Source of the DNA: Ktedonosporobacter rubrisoli
GTDB lineage: Bacteria > Chloroflexota > Ktedonobacteria > Ktedonobacterales > Ktedonobacteraceae
Direction: 5' to 3'
NCBI RefSeq assembly: GCF_004208415.1
Contig: NZ_CP035758.1
Coordinates: 8,246,001 to 8,310,000 of the forward strand
Length of the DNA stretch: 64,000 nucleotides
Shown: one piece after another, positions 1 through 8,299 of the stretch
Layout: every line of letters starts with the position of its first letter
How positions within the stretch are numbered: the stretch's first letter is position 1
Made by a program: the position numbers and the translations under genes
Notes under the pieces: model-generated
What the model saw: the letters and a program-made list of their open reading frames with translations, nothing else
What the model was told of the DNA's origin: nothing
Databases searched by the model: none

Positions 1-235
1 CGATCTCGTCTTGTGTTAAGCCAACAATAATATGTCCATCGTGCAGTCCGATGGTGGCAGGCACGGCGCCCTCGGCGCGAATGGCTGCTTCCATGGCCTG
101 AGCTGCCTCAATGTTGGATGGATAAGGGAGCCCATGCGCGATGACTGTTGATTCCAGGGCGACTACTGGCCGCTTTTCGTTTAGGGCTGTCCGAACTTCT
201 TCGGAACAGAGAATATAAGCTGATAGCTGTTCCAT
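1..235 (-). CDS. psuG: Pseudouridine-5'-phosphate glycosidase, N-terminal part (runs off the left edge)
   Basis: The first 78 residues are visible; the rest of the roughly 310-residue family length lies outside the window. The translation contains the family signature ALESTVIAHGLPYPSN followed by EGAVPATIGLHDGHIIVGL, which is characteristic of PsuG/IndA-type enzymes. PsuG reversibly cleaves pseudouridine 5'-phosphate to uracil and ribose 5-phosphate, in the cytoplasm, during pseudouridine salvage. The ATG at 235 is chosen because GAGGA lies seven bases upstream and the reading frame flows directly into the conserved block. Whether a pseudouridine kinase gene is adjacent cannot be seen. Confidence 0.85.
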   Translation of the reverse strand, partial: MEQLSAYILCSEEVRTALNEKRPVVALESTVIAHGLPYPSNIEAAQAMEAAIRAEGAVPATIGLHDGHIIVGLTQDEI

Positions 236-898
236 GATTCCTCGCTGCCGACAGATGTAAAGCCGGGGTGCAAGCTTGCTAACTCCGGGCCGCGTTGCAC
301 GCTACAAGCCATTTCGCCTGGCTGGTCTTCCCAGAGGGGCGCGCATATACTTGCACTTGACATAACTGATGGAAGTCTCCACGTGACGAGAAGTATACAG
401 GAAATGAGAGGGAAAAGGCAAACCCCGTGCAAAGCTATACAGTTTGTCCAGAACGTCCTATCCAATTTGCACGCGCATATTGACACATGCTATATTACGT
501 CCTGGGTCGATTTTGTGAAGAATGGAACAATAGAAGTATAGGAACAAACTCTGGCGACGACTATCCCTTGAAGAAGGGAAGTTAAAATTTGTTCGCAGCT
601 ATATTTTATGAAACAAAATGTTTGTTGTGTCGTAGTGCATTCAGGGGGTGCATCGCGTCGTGATTGCCCCAGGGCTTTGCGGTTCGTAAAAAGGGCTTGT
701 TAAGGGGGCGCCGCGATCGAGCGGATTTGAGCCCTTAACTCGGGGCTTGGAGGCGACGTCGCGAGCTAACGAATTGTGCCCCAATTTCTCCTCCCTCTGC
801 TGCAGGCGGATGGCAGAATGACAAAAAGGGAAGGCCCTGGTGTTTGCCCTTCGATGTCTGGTGTTTCTTAGAAGAGTAACTGAATAGGAGCGATATAC
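236..898. other. Intergenic region, 663 bp
   Basis: No convincing gene is present. The stretch holds the upstream region of the leftward psuG gene and, at about 686-770, a copy of a dispersed repeat described separately. The last 25 bases carry the AGGAG ribosome-binding site of the next gene. Confidence 0.6.
686..770 (+). repeat. Dispersed intergenic repeat, copy 1
   Basis: Begins with AAAAAGGGCTTGTTAAGGG, then GCGCCGCGA, then CCCTTAAC, then GGGGCTTGGAGGCGACGTCG. A second copy in the opposite orientation lies at 21660-21745 and a shorter relative at 63174-63250. TTAAGGG and CCCTTAA form an internal inverted repeat. All copies lie between genes. Confidence 0.7.
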
Positions 899-1870
899 AT
901 GACTTTTGCCAAAAAACTACTTACCACTAGTATCGTTGCGGGCGGGGTGTTGGGAGCGCTGACGGTATTCAATAAGATGACTGCCTCCATGGCCGGCGAG
1001 CTGGATACTGTGCTGACCGGCGAGGAGCGCCGCTATCCCTGGAAAGATGGCGACATGTTCTACGAGGTGAAGGGTTCGCGCGAGGCGAAACCGCTCTTGT
1101 TAATCCATAGCTTTGGTCCTGGAGCCTCTTCTTACGAGTGGCGCAAGAATATAGATGCGCTGGCGGAACAGTTCCGCGTCTATGCCATTGATCTGCTGGG
1201 CTTTGGCCTCTCTGATCGTCCCTCGATTGATTACACTACCGAGACCTATACTGATTTAATTAACGATTTCATTAAAGAAGTTATCGGCAAGCCTACAATC
1301 GTTGTGGCCCATGGCCTCACCTGCGCTTATGTGATCGCAAATGCCTATCGCCGTCCCCAGTTATTTGAGCGCCTGGTGCTGGTCTCGCCACCTCCTACGA
1401 TGCTACAAGAGTCCTATCCTGGCCCTGTCGATAGCGCCTGGAAGTTTGTGCTGCGCCTGCCCGTCATTGGCGAATTTGCCTACAATCTGCTCAATTCGCG
1501 CCAGTCTATTCGCAACTACTACGATCAGCAGGGCTACCACAATCCAGGCCTGATCTCCGACGATCTTGTTGAATATGTCTTCACCAGCGCGCACCAGGAG
1601 AACTCGCGCTATCCCATTGCATCTTTCCTTAGCAACAACCTGGCCCTTGATGTGCATGAGCCCCTGGCTCGCCTGCAGATGCCCATTCTGGCCCTCTGGG
1701 GTCGGGAAGGTATGCTGACGCCTTCGGAGGCGAGTGCGGCCTTCAAGCGGGTTAATCCGCGCGTCGAGGTGCGCATTATCGATAAGGGCAGCTTCCATGT
1801 TCAGGAAGAGCAGGCCGCCAACTTTAACTCGGCAGTGCGCGAGTTCGCCGCAGCTACCGTGACGAAGTAG
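899..1870 (+). CDS. Alpha/beta-hydrolase-fold protein lacking the catalytic Ser and Asp
   Basis: A 323-residue protein with a hydrophobic N-terminal segment (residues 7-24, a likely membrane anchor or signal) followed by an alpha/beta hydrolase fold. Fold landmarks are LLLIHSFGPGASSYEW near 67-81, IDLLGFGLSDRP near 97-108 and WGREGMLTP near 262. The nucleophile elbow, normally G-x-S-x-G, reads AHGLTCA (137-143), so the Ser position is Gly139. The acid position in WGREGMLTP is Gly instead of Asp. Only the terminal His (SFHVQEEQ) is kept. It is therefore probably not a classical Ser hydrolase; a binding or cofactor-independent role is possible but unknown. The start has AGGAG eight bases upstream. 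Confidence 0.75.
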   Translation: MTFAKKLLTTSIVAGGVLGALTVFNKMTASMAGELDTVLTGEERRYPWKDGDMFYEVKGSREAKPLLLIHSFGPGASSYEWRKNIDALAEQFRVYAIDLLGFGLSDRPSIDYTTETYTDLINDFIKEVIGKPTIVVAHGLTCAYVIANAYRRPQLFERLVLVSPPPTMLQESYPGPVDSAWKFVLRLPVIGEFAYNLLNSRQSIRNYYDQQGYHNPGLISDDLVEYVFTSAHQENSRYPIASFLSNNLALDVHEPLARLQMPILALWGREGMLTPSEASAAFKRVNPRVEVRIIDKGSFHVQEEQAANFNSAVREFAAATVTK

Positions 1871-1906
1871 GCTGTTCCGCGCCTTAGAGCTCAGAAGCTT
1901 AGCTAA

Positions 1907-1941
1907 AATGTTCGGGCAAGCCAGCCCTTTGCCCGAACATT
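1907..1941. terminator. Bidirectional terminator-like hairpin between convergent genes
   Basis: A perfect 13-bp inverted repeat (AATGTTCGGGCAA / TTGCCCGAACATT) with a 9-base loop sits between the ends of the rightward hydrolase-fold gene and the leftward acyl-CoA dehydrogenase gene. On the minus strand it is followed by TTTTAG. Confidence 0.65.
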
Positions 1942-1982
1942 CCTGTGTGCTCTACTGCGGCTCTTTGTGCGGATGGCGTGAA

Positions 1983-3116
1983 CTATTTGAGCCGACCCAG
2001 GATAGCCCGGGCGATGACGATGCGCTGAATCTGGTTGGTGCCCTCAAAGATCTGGGCGACTTTAACGTCGCGCATATAGCGTTCCACCGGATAGTCGCGC
2101 ACATAGCCAGCTCCACCAAGAATCTGGACGGCGTTCGTCGTGACTTCCATAGCGCTATCGGTGGCGAAGCATTTGGCCATGGAGGCGTGCATATTGGCGT
2201 CCTGCCCCTCATCGACTTTATAGGCAGCCTCATAGACCAACAGGCGCGAGGCTTCGATCTTCATGGCCATGTCGGCGAGCATAAATTGGATGGCCTGAAA
2301 GGTGGCGATAGCTTGCCCGAACTGTTTACGTTCGCGGGCATAATCTCGGGCTGTGTTGAAGGCTGCCTGGGCAACGCCGGTGGCAATCGCTCCTATGTTG
2401 ATGCGCCCACCATTGAGGGTAGCGAGGGCTATCTTCAAGCCCTGTCCCTCGGCGCCTATGCGCTGCTCGGCTGGAAGCTTGCAGTTCTCGAAAATAAGCT
2501 CGCGCGTGGGGGATGAGTGCAAGCCCATCTTGCGCTCGGTCTTGCCAAAGCTAAAGCCTGGGGTATCCTTTTCCACGACAAAGCAGCTGATGCCGTTTGC
2601 GGCGCTGCGCGCCATAACAAGATAGAGATCGGCCTCGCCTCCATTGGTTACCCACATCTTGGTGCCGTTGAGCACGTAGTTGTCGCCGTCGCGCTCGATC
2701 CTGCATTGCAGGCTTGCGGCGTCTGAGCCTGCTTCGGCCTCGCTCAGAGAGAAGGCGCCAAGGAATTTGCCCGAGGCCAGGGCCGGCACCCAGCGCTGGC
2801 GCTGCTCTTCGCTGCCAAAGTGGGCAAGCGAGCCAGTGACCATATTGTGGACCGAGAGACCAACGGCGGTGGCCATATCGCCCTGGGCCAGCTCTTCATA
2901 GACCAGCGCGCCACTGAGCCGGCTGAGCTCGCTGCCCCCGTATATTTCGGGCGTGGTCATTCCCATCAGCCCTAGCTCGGCCATCTGGGAATAAATTTCG
3001 CGTGGAAAGTGATATTCTTCGTCCCAGGCCTCGGCATGTGGGGCGATTTCCTGGGCGGTAAAGCGACGTGCCAGGTCGCGGATATCTGCTTGCTCTTCGT
3101 TGAGATCAAATTTCAC
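1983..3116 (-). CDS. Acyl-CoA dehydrogenase (short-chain/butyryl-CoA type)
   Basis: A 377-residue protein of normal family length. It has the alpha-helical N-terminal domain, the FAD/substrate loop AFSLSEAEAGSDAAS (121-135) and NGTKMWVTNGG (150-160), the flavin-contact region RKQFGQAIATFQAIQF (263-278), and the C-terminal QILGGAGYVRDYPVERYMRD block. The candidate catalytic base is Glu358 in QIFEGTNQIQR, the position used by short- and medium-chain enzymes. It oxidises an acyl-CoA to the enoyl-CoA and passes electrons to an electron-transfer flavoprotein. The exact chain length is not readable. The ATG has AGAGGAG eight bases upstream. The gene stands alone, convergent with the upstream neighbour. 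Confidence 0.9.
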   Translation of the reverse strand: MKFDLNEEQADIRDLARRFTAQEIAPHAEAWDEEYHFPREIYSQMAELGLMGMTTPEIYGGSELSRLSGALVYEELAQGDMATAVGLSVHNMVTGSLAHFGSEEQRQRWVPALASGKFLGAFSLSEAEAGSDAASLQCRIERDGDNYVLNGTKMWVTNGGEADLYLVMARSAANGISCFVVEKDTPGFSFGKTERKMGLHSSPTRELIFENCKLPAEQRIGAEGQGLKIALATLNGGRINIGAIATGVAQAAFNTARDYARERKQFGQAIATFQAIQFMLADMAMKIEASRLLVYEAAYKVDEGQDANMHASMAKCFATDSAMEVTTNAVQILGGAGYVRDYPVERYMRDVKVAQIFEGTNQIQRIVIARAILGRLK

Positions 3117-3285
3117 GGCGTGCTCCTCTTCTGAACCCGGATTCGTGGGTAGTAACTCAAACGTTGAGGCTACCCAATGATACTGTAATCTATTCCCTAT
3201 TATAGATCAGCGGATGCCCGGATAAGAAGCGAGTGCTATACTGGCTGCCTGTATGGTCCCTGCAAAGAATGGCGGCAGGGCTGGT

Positions 3286-5466
3286 TTAGCGCGTATCGGC
3301 CGGATCGGTTTGATCGCCTGGCTGGCTCCGGGGCCAGGAATCTGGCCTTTCATGCCTCTTGTACCTCTTCCGACTGCTTTGTATTGTTGACCAGATCATG
3401 GCTGTGCTATTATCGACGCCTGTTACGAGAGAGCGTGTGACATTTGACCAGCTCACTGCATATGGGGCAGCTGGATGCTGATAGATATAGTTGGTCATGC
3501 CTGTGTAGGGATTCCAGACGCGCACGCTCTGGTCCAGGGAGGCTGAGGCGATATACTGGCTATCGGGCGACCAGGTAAGGGCAGTAACCTGTTGTCCATG
3601 CGCCGTGTAGGTGATAGCTGGATCAGCTGAGCTATCGTTCAGAGGTTGTACAAGGATAGCATCGTTGCGCAAATTGCCGGAGAGGGCCATATAGCGCCCA
3701 TCGGGAGAGCAGGCGATCAGGGTCGGGGTACCCCAATCTTTGCTGAAATCCCGATCTAGCAGCGTTTCATTTGATACGATACCCCAGACGCTAGCCCTGC
3801 CACCGATGCACATGGCCAGGCAGGCCTCGGCAAAGGCCCCGGAGGCCAGCCATTGGATGGCATCTATCCTCTGGCTGCTTTCCTGACGCGTCGTGAGCAG
3901 GGTGCCACTCAGGGCGTTCCAGATATGAATCTGGGCACCATCAAGCGAGGCAATAAATTCGCCGTTGGGTGACCATGCCAGGTCCTTAACGGAAGCTTGG
4001 TGTCCTTTGTAGGTGGTGAGCGTCTTGCCTGTCATGCCATCCCAGATTTGTACAGTCTGATCATCGCTGGCGGAGGCGACGAATTGCCCATCGGGCGACC
4101 AGCTCACCTTATTGACATGCTCTGTATGGCCGCGATAGATCTGGAGCTGCTCGCCTCCTGCGGCATTCCATACCTGTACTGTATGATCCCAGGAACCTGA
4201 AGCGACGAGGGGACGCGAAGGATGCCAGGCAACTGTACTCACTCTCAGTTTATGTTGCTGGTAGACATACAGCGCGCGCGTGACCTGGGTTGGAGCCTGG
4301 TAATAATCAGTTATCCCTCCGTATGAAACATCGCTATGTGAACTGGCGGGTAGCTGCTGAAGCACGGCTACGCTTACGCCAAGAGCCAGCAGGCCACCCA
4401 GGAAGATGCGGCGCCCGTTCTGTCTTTTCGGGGAGGGTGCGGCAAACTGGCCAGCCTGGATCTGAATCTGGCCGCTGCCGCTGACAGGCTGTGGTGTCCA
4501 GTACGTTATGGGTGGCTTATAGAGAGGTGAGGCGGTGCCGCTATAGGCATAAAGTTGGCGAACATATTTGGCCTCAATGCGCTCTAGCTCGCCCAGCACC
4601 TCATCAACGCTGGCCGGCCTATCCTCCGCCAGCAACTGCACCATCCTGGCAACCAGCGCCTCCAGCTCTTGGGGCAGGGCCGCATTAGAGCGACGCAACG
4701 GCGTGAACTTGAAAGGTGTTTCTGCAGGATCATTGCCAGTTAGCATCGTATGCAGGGTGGCACCCAGGCTGTAGATGTCTGAGCGTGGCGTCGTCTGCGC
4801 CTTACCATACTGTTCTGGTGCAGCATACCCCGGCGAGCCAAAGGCGATGGTATCTCGTGCCTGACCGCGCTTAAAGAAGCGCGCGGTGCCAAAATCGATA
4901 AGGTAGACCTGCTGATATGGCGTGAGCATGATATTGGAGGGCTTGAGATCGCGGAAAATTACCGGCGGATCATACGTATGCAGATACTGTAATACGTTGC
5001 AGAGCTGAATGCCGATAAAGAAGAAATCGCTCAATGAGAGGATACCGCTGCGCGCCTGGAGAAGCGTTTCTAGCGTCTGCCCCTCGATAAAGTCCATAAC
5101 CAGATACCAGTGTTCAGGATCGGTGAAGTGATCATGAATGTGTGGTAAGTTCATATGTGAAAGCTGAGAGAGGATCTGTACTTCGCGGTTAAAGGTATCT
5201 GTCGCGTCGATCATTTCTTGCGCGCTTAAGCCGCGTAGCTTGATCTCTTTGATCGCTACAGGTTTGTTGGTTTGCAGGGCGATGGCCTTGTAGACTGCGC
5301 CAAAGCCACCTGTTCCTACCTGTTGAAGTATCTTATAGCCATGTTCGTGCAGGGCTGCCGATCCCGCGCTAACTTCATCCAATGTTAGTGCAAGAGGTAA
5401 CTGGCAGGCGAAGCAAATTTCTGCCTCGGCCGGATTGGAGGCACCGCAGGACTCGCAGTACACCAT
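3286..5466 (-). CDS. Membrane-anchored Ser/Thr protein kinase with zinc ribbon and C-terminal WD40 propeller
   Basis: A 726-residue protein. Residues 4-21 form a zinc ribbon (CxxC...CxxC). The kinase domain spans about 42-300, with glycine loop GTGGFG (51-56), Lys73 in VAIKEIK, FRDLKP (171-176, catalytic Asp173, Phe in place of the usual His) and DFG (191-193). A single transmembrane segment lies near 354-372. Seven WD40-like repeats fill about 395-705, although the fourth and fifth are degenerate. The kinase should be cytoplasmic and the propeller on the other side of the membrane. AAGGA precedes the ATG by ten bases. It follows a second kinase-WD40 gene by 99 bp on the same strand and is probably its duplicate. 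Confidence 0.9.
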   Translation of the reverse strand: MVYCESCGASNPAEAEICFACQLPLALTLDEVSAGSAALHEHGYKILQQVGTGGFGAVYKAIALQTNKPVAIKEIKLRGLSAQEMIDATDTFNREVQILSQLSHMNLPHIHDHFTDPEHWYLVMDFIEGQTLETLLQARSGILSLSDFFFIGIQLCNVLQYLHTYDPPVIFRDLKPSNIMLTPYQQVYLIDFGTARFFKRGQARDTIAFGSPGYAAPEQYGKAQTTPRSDIYSLGATLHTMLTGNDPAETPFKFTPLRRSNAALPQELEALVARMVQLLAEDRPASVDEVLGELERIEAKYVRQLYAYSGTASPLYKPPITYWTPQPVSGSGQIQIQAGQFAAPSPKRQNGRRIFLGGLLALGVSVAVLQQLPASSHSDVSYGGITDYYQAPTQVTRALYVYQQHKLRVSTVAWHPSRPLVASGSWDHTVQVWNAAGGEQLQIYRGHTEHVNKVSWSPDGQFVASASDDQTVQIWDGMTGKTLTTYKGHQASVKDLAWSPNGEFIASLDGAQIHIWNALSGTLLTTRQESSQRIDAIQWLASGAFAEACLAMCIGGRASVWGIVSNETLLDRDFSKDWGTPTLIACSPDGRYMALSGNLRNDAILVQPLNDSSADPAITYTAHGQQVTALTWSPDSQYIASASLDQSVRVWNPYTGMTNYIYQHPAAPYAVSWSNVTRSLVTGVDNSTAMIWSTIQSSRKRYKRHERPDSWPRSQPGDQTDPADTR

Positions 5467-5565
5467 GATTTCTCTATCCTTGCTTTACGCAAATATTGCG
5501 CCAGGAGAAAAATAATCTGTGCTCTAAAACAAAGAACGCTGCTACGGCTCGAAAAGTTGCGACTC

Positions 5566-7584
5566 TTATTTAATTATGCCGCTAATAGTTGTTGTTTTCC
5601 AGACCTGAATGGAGCGATCCACTCCTGAAGAGGCTACGCGTTCCCCATTGGGTGCCCAGGCAATGGCCATGATATACCCGACGTGACCGCAGTAGGTGTA
5701 GACTAGCTTTTTGCTATCCATGTTCCAGATTTCAACCATTTTGTCGTTGCCACCCATGGCCAGGTGCGAACTTACGGGGGACCAGGCCAGGGCATTTTTC
5801 ATGCTATTGCTCTGGGGTTTAGGTTTAAAGACTAGCTGTCCGGTGAGTGTATCCCAGATGGCAGTGAGGTGATCGGCCCCGGTTGAGGCCAGATATTTGC
5901 CATCACATGACCAGGCTAGCTCGTTAATGCGACCCTCGTGCTTGTTTATGGTGAGCGGGCCCCGATGCTGAGTGATCAAGTTAGTCAGCGAGGCGAGAAG
6001 CGAGCGCTTCGGCGTCTCCTTGATTGGCTCCCAGAACTGGATTTTTTTGTCTTCGCCTCCGGAGGCGATACGCTTGCTATCGGGGGACCAGGCCAGGGTA
6101 TAGATCTTGCCGGTATGTCCCGTATAGGTGAAGACGCGCTGACCTGTACTTGCATCCCAGACGTGCACTGTTTTATCAAGCCCGGCTGAGGCAATATAGA
6201 GTCCGTTAGGCGACCAGGCTACGGCGCATACGGGTCCGCTATGCTCGGTATAGGTGCGCACAGTCTGTTTGCTTAAGGCATTCCAGACATGGACCGTTCC
6301 GTCATCGCTGGCCGAGGCGATGCGCTTGCTATCGGGAGACCAGGCCAGGGCGTTGACGCGTTCCAGATGCTTGTGATAGGTGAGGATGGCGCTGCCCTTT
6401 TCGCCTTCCCATAACTGTACTGCCTTATCGTAGCTGGCTGAGGCCAGGATTTTGTTGTCAGGAGACCAGGCCAGGGCGGTGACGCGGCCCGTGTGGCCCG
6501 AGCAGACGTAGAGCGTATTTGGTTGTGGGCGGAAAGTAAGCTGACTTGATTGCTTGCCTTTGCTGCCGGTCTTCGTGGGCCGTGGCGCCTGATAGCCAGC
6601 TGGCACACGGAAATTGTTTAACGGAACCGTTGTGGTATGCTGGACAGAGATGTTGTGAAGTTCTTTTTTGACGATGGCTGCACTGGCCGGCCGTTTGGTA
6701 ATTTCCACGCTCACCATGCTCATAATCAACTTATCAAGGCCCGTCAGAGTTGGTTCTGTGAGGCGTAAGGGCGAGAACTGGAAAGGCGTATCTGCCGGGT
6801 TCTCCCCAGTGAGCAACTGGTGAAGGGTGGCACCCAGGCTATAGATGTCTGAGCGAGCTGTCGTCTGCGAGCGGCCATACTGCTCGGGAGCGGCGTAGCC
6901 AGCTGAGCCCAGGGCGGCCGTGTCTTTGGCCTTGCCAGGCTTGAAGTGGCGCGCGATGCCGAAATCGATAAGGTAGAGATTATCGCCTTGCGTGAGCATA
7001 ATATTGGCAGGCTTGAGGTCGCGGAAGATGATAGCTGGCTCGCGCGTGTGCAGATAATCGAGCACGGAGCAGAGCTGGATGCCGATCTCCAGGACTTTCT
7101 CGATGGGCAATTTGGCGCCGTTGAGCTTGTTAAGATGCTCTTCAAGCGTTTCGCCTTCGATGAAGTCCATGACAAGGTAGAAGCGACTGTTTTCGCTAAA
7201 CTGGTCATAGATGCTTGGCAGGTTGGGATGCTTAAGATTGGCCAGGAGCAAGGCTTCATTCTTAAAGGCTTCGGTTGCCGCTTGCAATTCCTGCTCGTTT
7301 AAGCTATTCTGGCTCATTTCCTTAATTGCCACTACCCGATTGCCAAACTGGGTGTCTGCAGCCCTGTACACGGCCCCGAAGCCGCCACGGCCAGCCGGGC
7401 CGAGAATCGTGTAGCGCTGCTTCAAGAGGGAGTGTATATTCAGCAGGCCGGTAAGGGTTGGGCTACTGGCGGCAGGTTGAGGAGACTGAGGGCGCAAAGG
7501 TCTACCGCAGGCCCTACAGAACTGAGCCTGCGCCCGATTGGCCGCGCCACATGTATCACAGAAGAGCGGAGAAGAGAGCGACAT
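5566..7584 (-). CDS. Soluble Ser/Thr protein kinase with zinc ribbon and seven-bladed WD40 propeller
   Basis: A 672-residue protein. A zinc ribbon (C9, C12, C23, C26) is followed by a kinase domain at about 58-310: RGGFGAVY (66-73), Lys88, FRDLKP (187-192), DFG (207-209). Seven well-kept WD40 repeats, each with an AWSPD-like core and a terminal VW/LW, cover about 360-672. Unlike its downstream neighbour it has no membrane segment, so the whole protein is predicted cytoplasmic. An upstream in-frame TTG at 7626 would lie at the predicted transcription start, so the ATG at 7584, preceded by AAGGA, is preferred; an ATG at 7596 is the alternative. Partners and substrates cannot be read from sequence. 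Confidence 0.88.
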   Translation of the reverse strand: MSLSSPLFCDTCGAANRAQAQFCRACGRPLRPQSPQPAASSPTLTGLLNIHSLLKQRYTILGPAGRGGFGAVYRAADTQFGNRVVAIKEMSQNSLNEQELQAATEAFKNEALLLANLKHPNLPSIYDQFSENSRFYLVMDFIEGETLEEHLNKLNGAKLPIEKVLEIGIQLCSVLDYLHTREPAIIFRDLKPANIMLTQGDNLYLIDFGIARHFKPGKAKDTAALGSAGYAAPEQYGRSQTTARSDIYSLGATLHQLLTGENPADTPFQFSPLRLTEPTLTGLDKLIMSMVSVEITKRPASAAIVKKELHNISVQHTTTVPLNNFRVPAGYQAPRPTKTGSKGKQSSQLTFRPQPNTLYVCSGHTGRVTALAWSPDNKILASASYDKAVQLWEGEKGSAILTYHKHLERVNALAWSPDSKRIASASDDGTVHVWNALSKQTVRTYTEHSGPVCAVAWSPNGLYIASAGLDKTVHVWDASTGQRVFTYTGHTGKIYTLAWSPDSKRIASGGEDKKIQFWEPIKETPKRSLLASLTNLITQHRGPLTINKHEGRINELAWSCDGKYLASTGADHLTAIWDTLTGQLVFKPKPQSNSMKNALAWSPVSSHLAMGGNDKMVEIWNMDSKKLVYTYCGHVGYIMAIAWAPNGERVASSGVDRSIQVWKTTTISGIIK

Positions 7585-7628
7585 ACCATCCTTCATAAAA
7601 TATTTGTCTTGCAGTACTATTCCCAACT

Positions 7629-7657
7629 ACACTAGTATAAACGGTAGAGGATGTCAA
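7629..7657 (-). promoter_or_regulatory. Promoter of the kinase-WD40 gene pair
   Basis: TTGACA (7652-7657) and TAGTGT (7629-7634), read on the minus strand, are separated by exactly 17 bases. The predicted start near 7622 leaves a short untranslated leader before the ATG at 7584 and argues against the TTG at 7626 as a start codon. Confidence 0.6.
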
Positions 7658-7912
7658 GGGTTGCAAAAATGGGCCATCAGGTTCCTTGCTACAGCTCGCA
7701 GAAGTCCTATTTTTGTCGAAGAAGAAGCTATTTCTGGCATACACTACATGATAGAGAGTGCTATAATAGTCTTGTGTCTATGCAGGATACATGGCATTGC
7801 CCAAGAGTTTTAGCACTCCTTCTTGCCGCCGCCTGGCGACAGAAAAACGAGCCCTGGGCTCTGCAATCCTTAAGCTGTGCTGTTTTTTTGAGATGAGGGG
7901 ACTGCTGGTAAT

Positions 7913-8299
7913 ATGGCGAAAAAAATATTGATAATGGATGATGATCCGACAATTGCTGATTTGCTGACTGAAGCACTGGCAGATGAGGGTTACGAGACCT
8001 TTATGACAACACAGAGCCTGCGCTTCTACGATGCGGTCATGGAGCATAAACCAGATCTGGTTCTGCTGGATATCATGATGCCTTATCTAGATGGTCGCGA
8101 TGAGCTCAGGCTTATGCAAATGGGCCTTGACCATAAGATACCGGTAATCGTTGTTACTGCTTTTCCGGGTGCGGCCAGTGAGGCCGAGGAGTTTCGCGAG
8201 GCTGGCGTTGTCGAGATCGTCTTTAAGCCGTTCGATCTAGAGAAGCTGGTTGCTCTTGTGAAAAAGACTATTGGAGAACCAGGGGGAAGAAGCGCATGA
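7913..8299 (+). CDS. Receiver-only response regulator
   Basis: A 128-residue CheY-like protein with nothing beyond the receiver domain. The acidic pocket is Asp9-Asp11, the phosphoacceptor Asp53 in LVLLDIMMP, the switch Thr82 in VVTAFPG and the conserved Lys105 in VFKPFD. Its stop codon overlaps the start of plsX by four bases (ATGA), so the two are very probably co-transcribed and translationally coupled. No histidine kinase is visible nearby. The ribosome site is weak (GAGGGG, about 12 bases upstream). A TATAAT lies near 7760, upstream. Confidence 0.88.
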   Translation: MAKKILIMDDDPTIADLLTEALADEGYETFMTTQSLRFYDAVMEHKPDLVLLDIMMPYLDGRDELRLMQMGLDHKIPVIVVTAFPGAASEAEEFREAGVVEIVFKPFDLEKLVALVKKTIGEPGGRSA

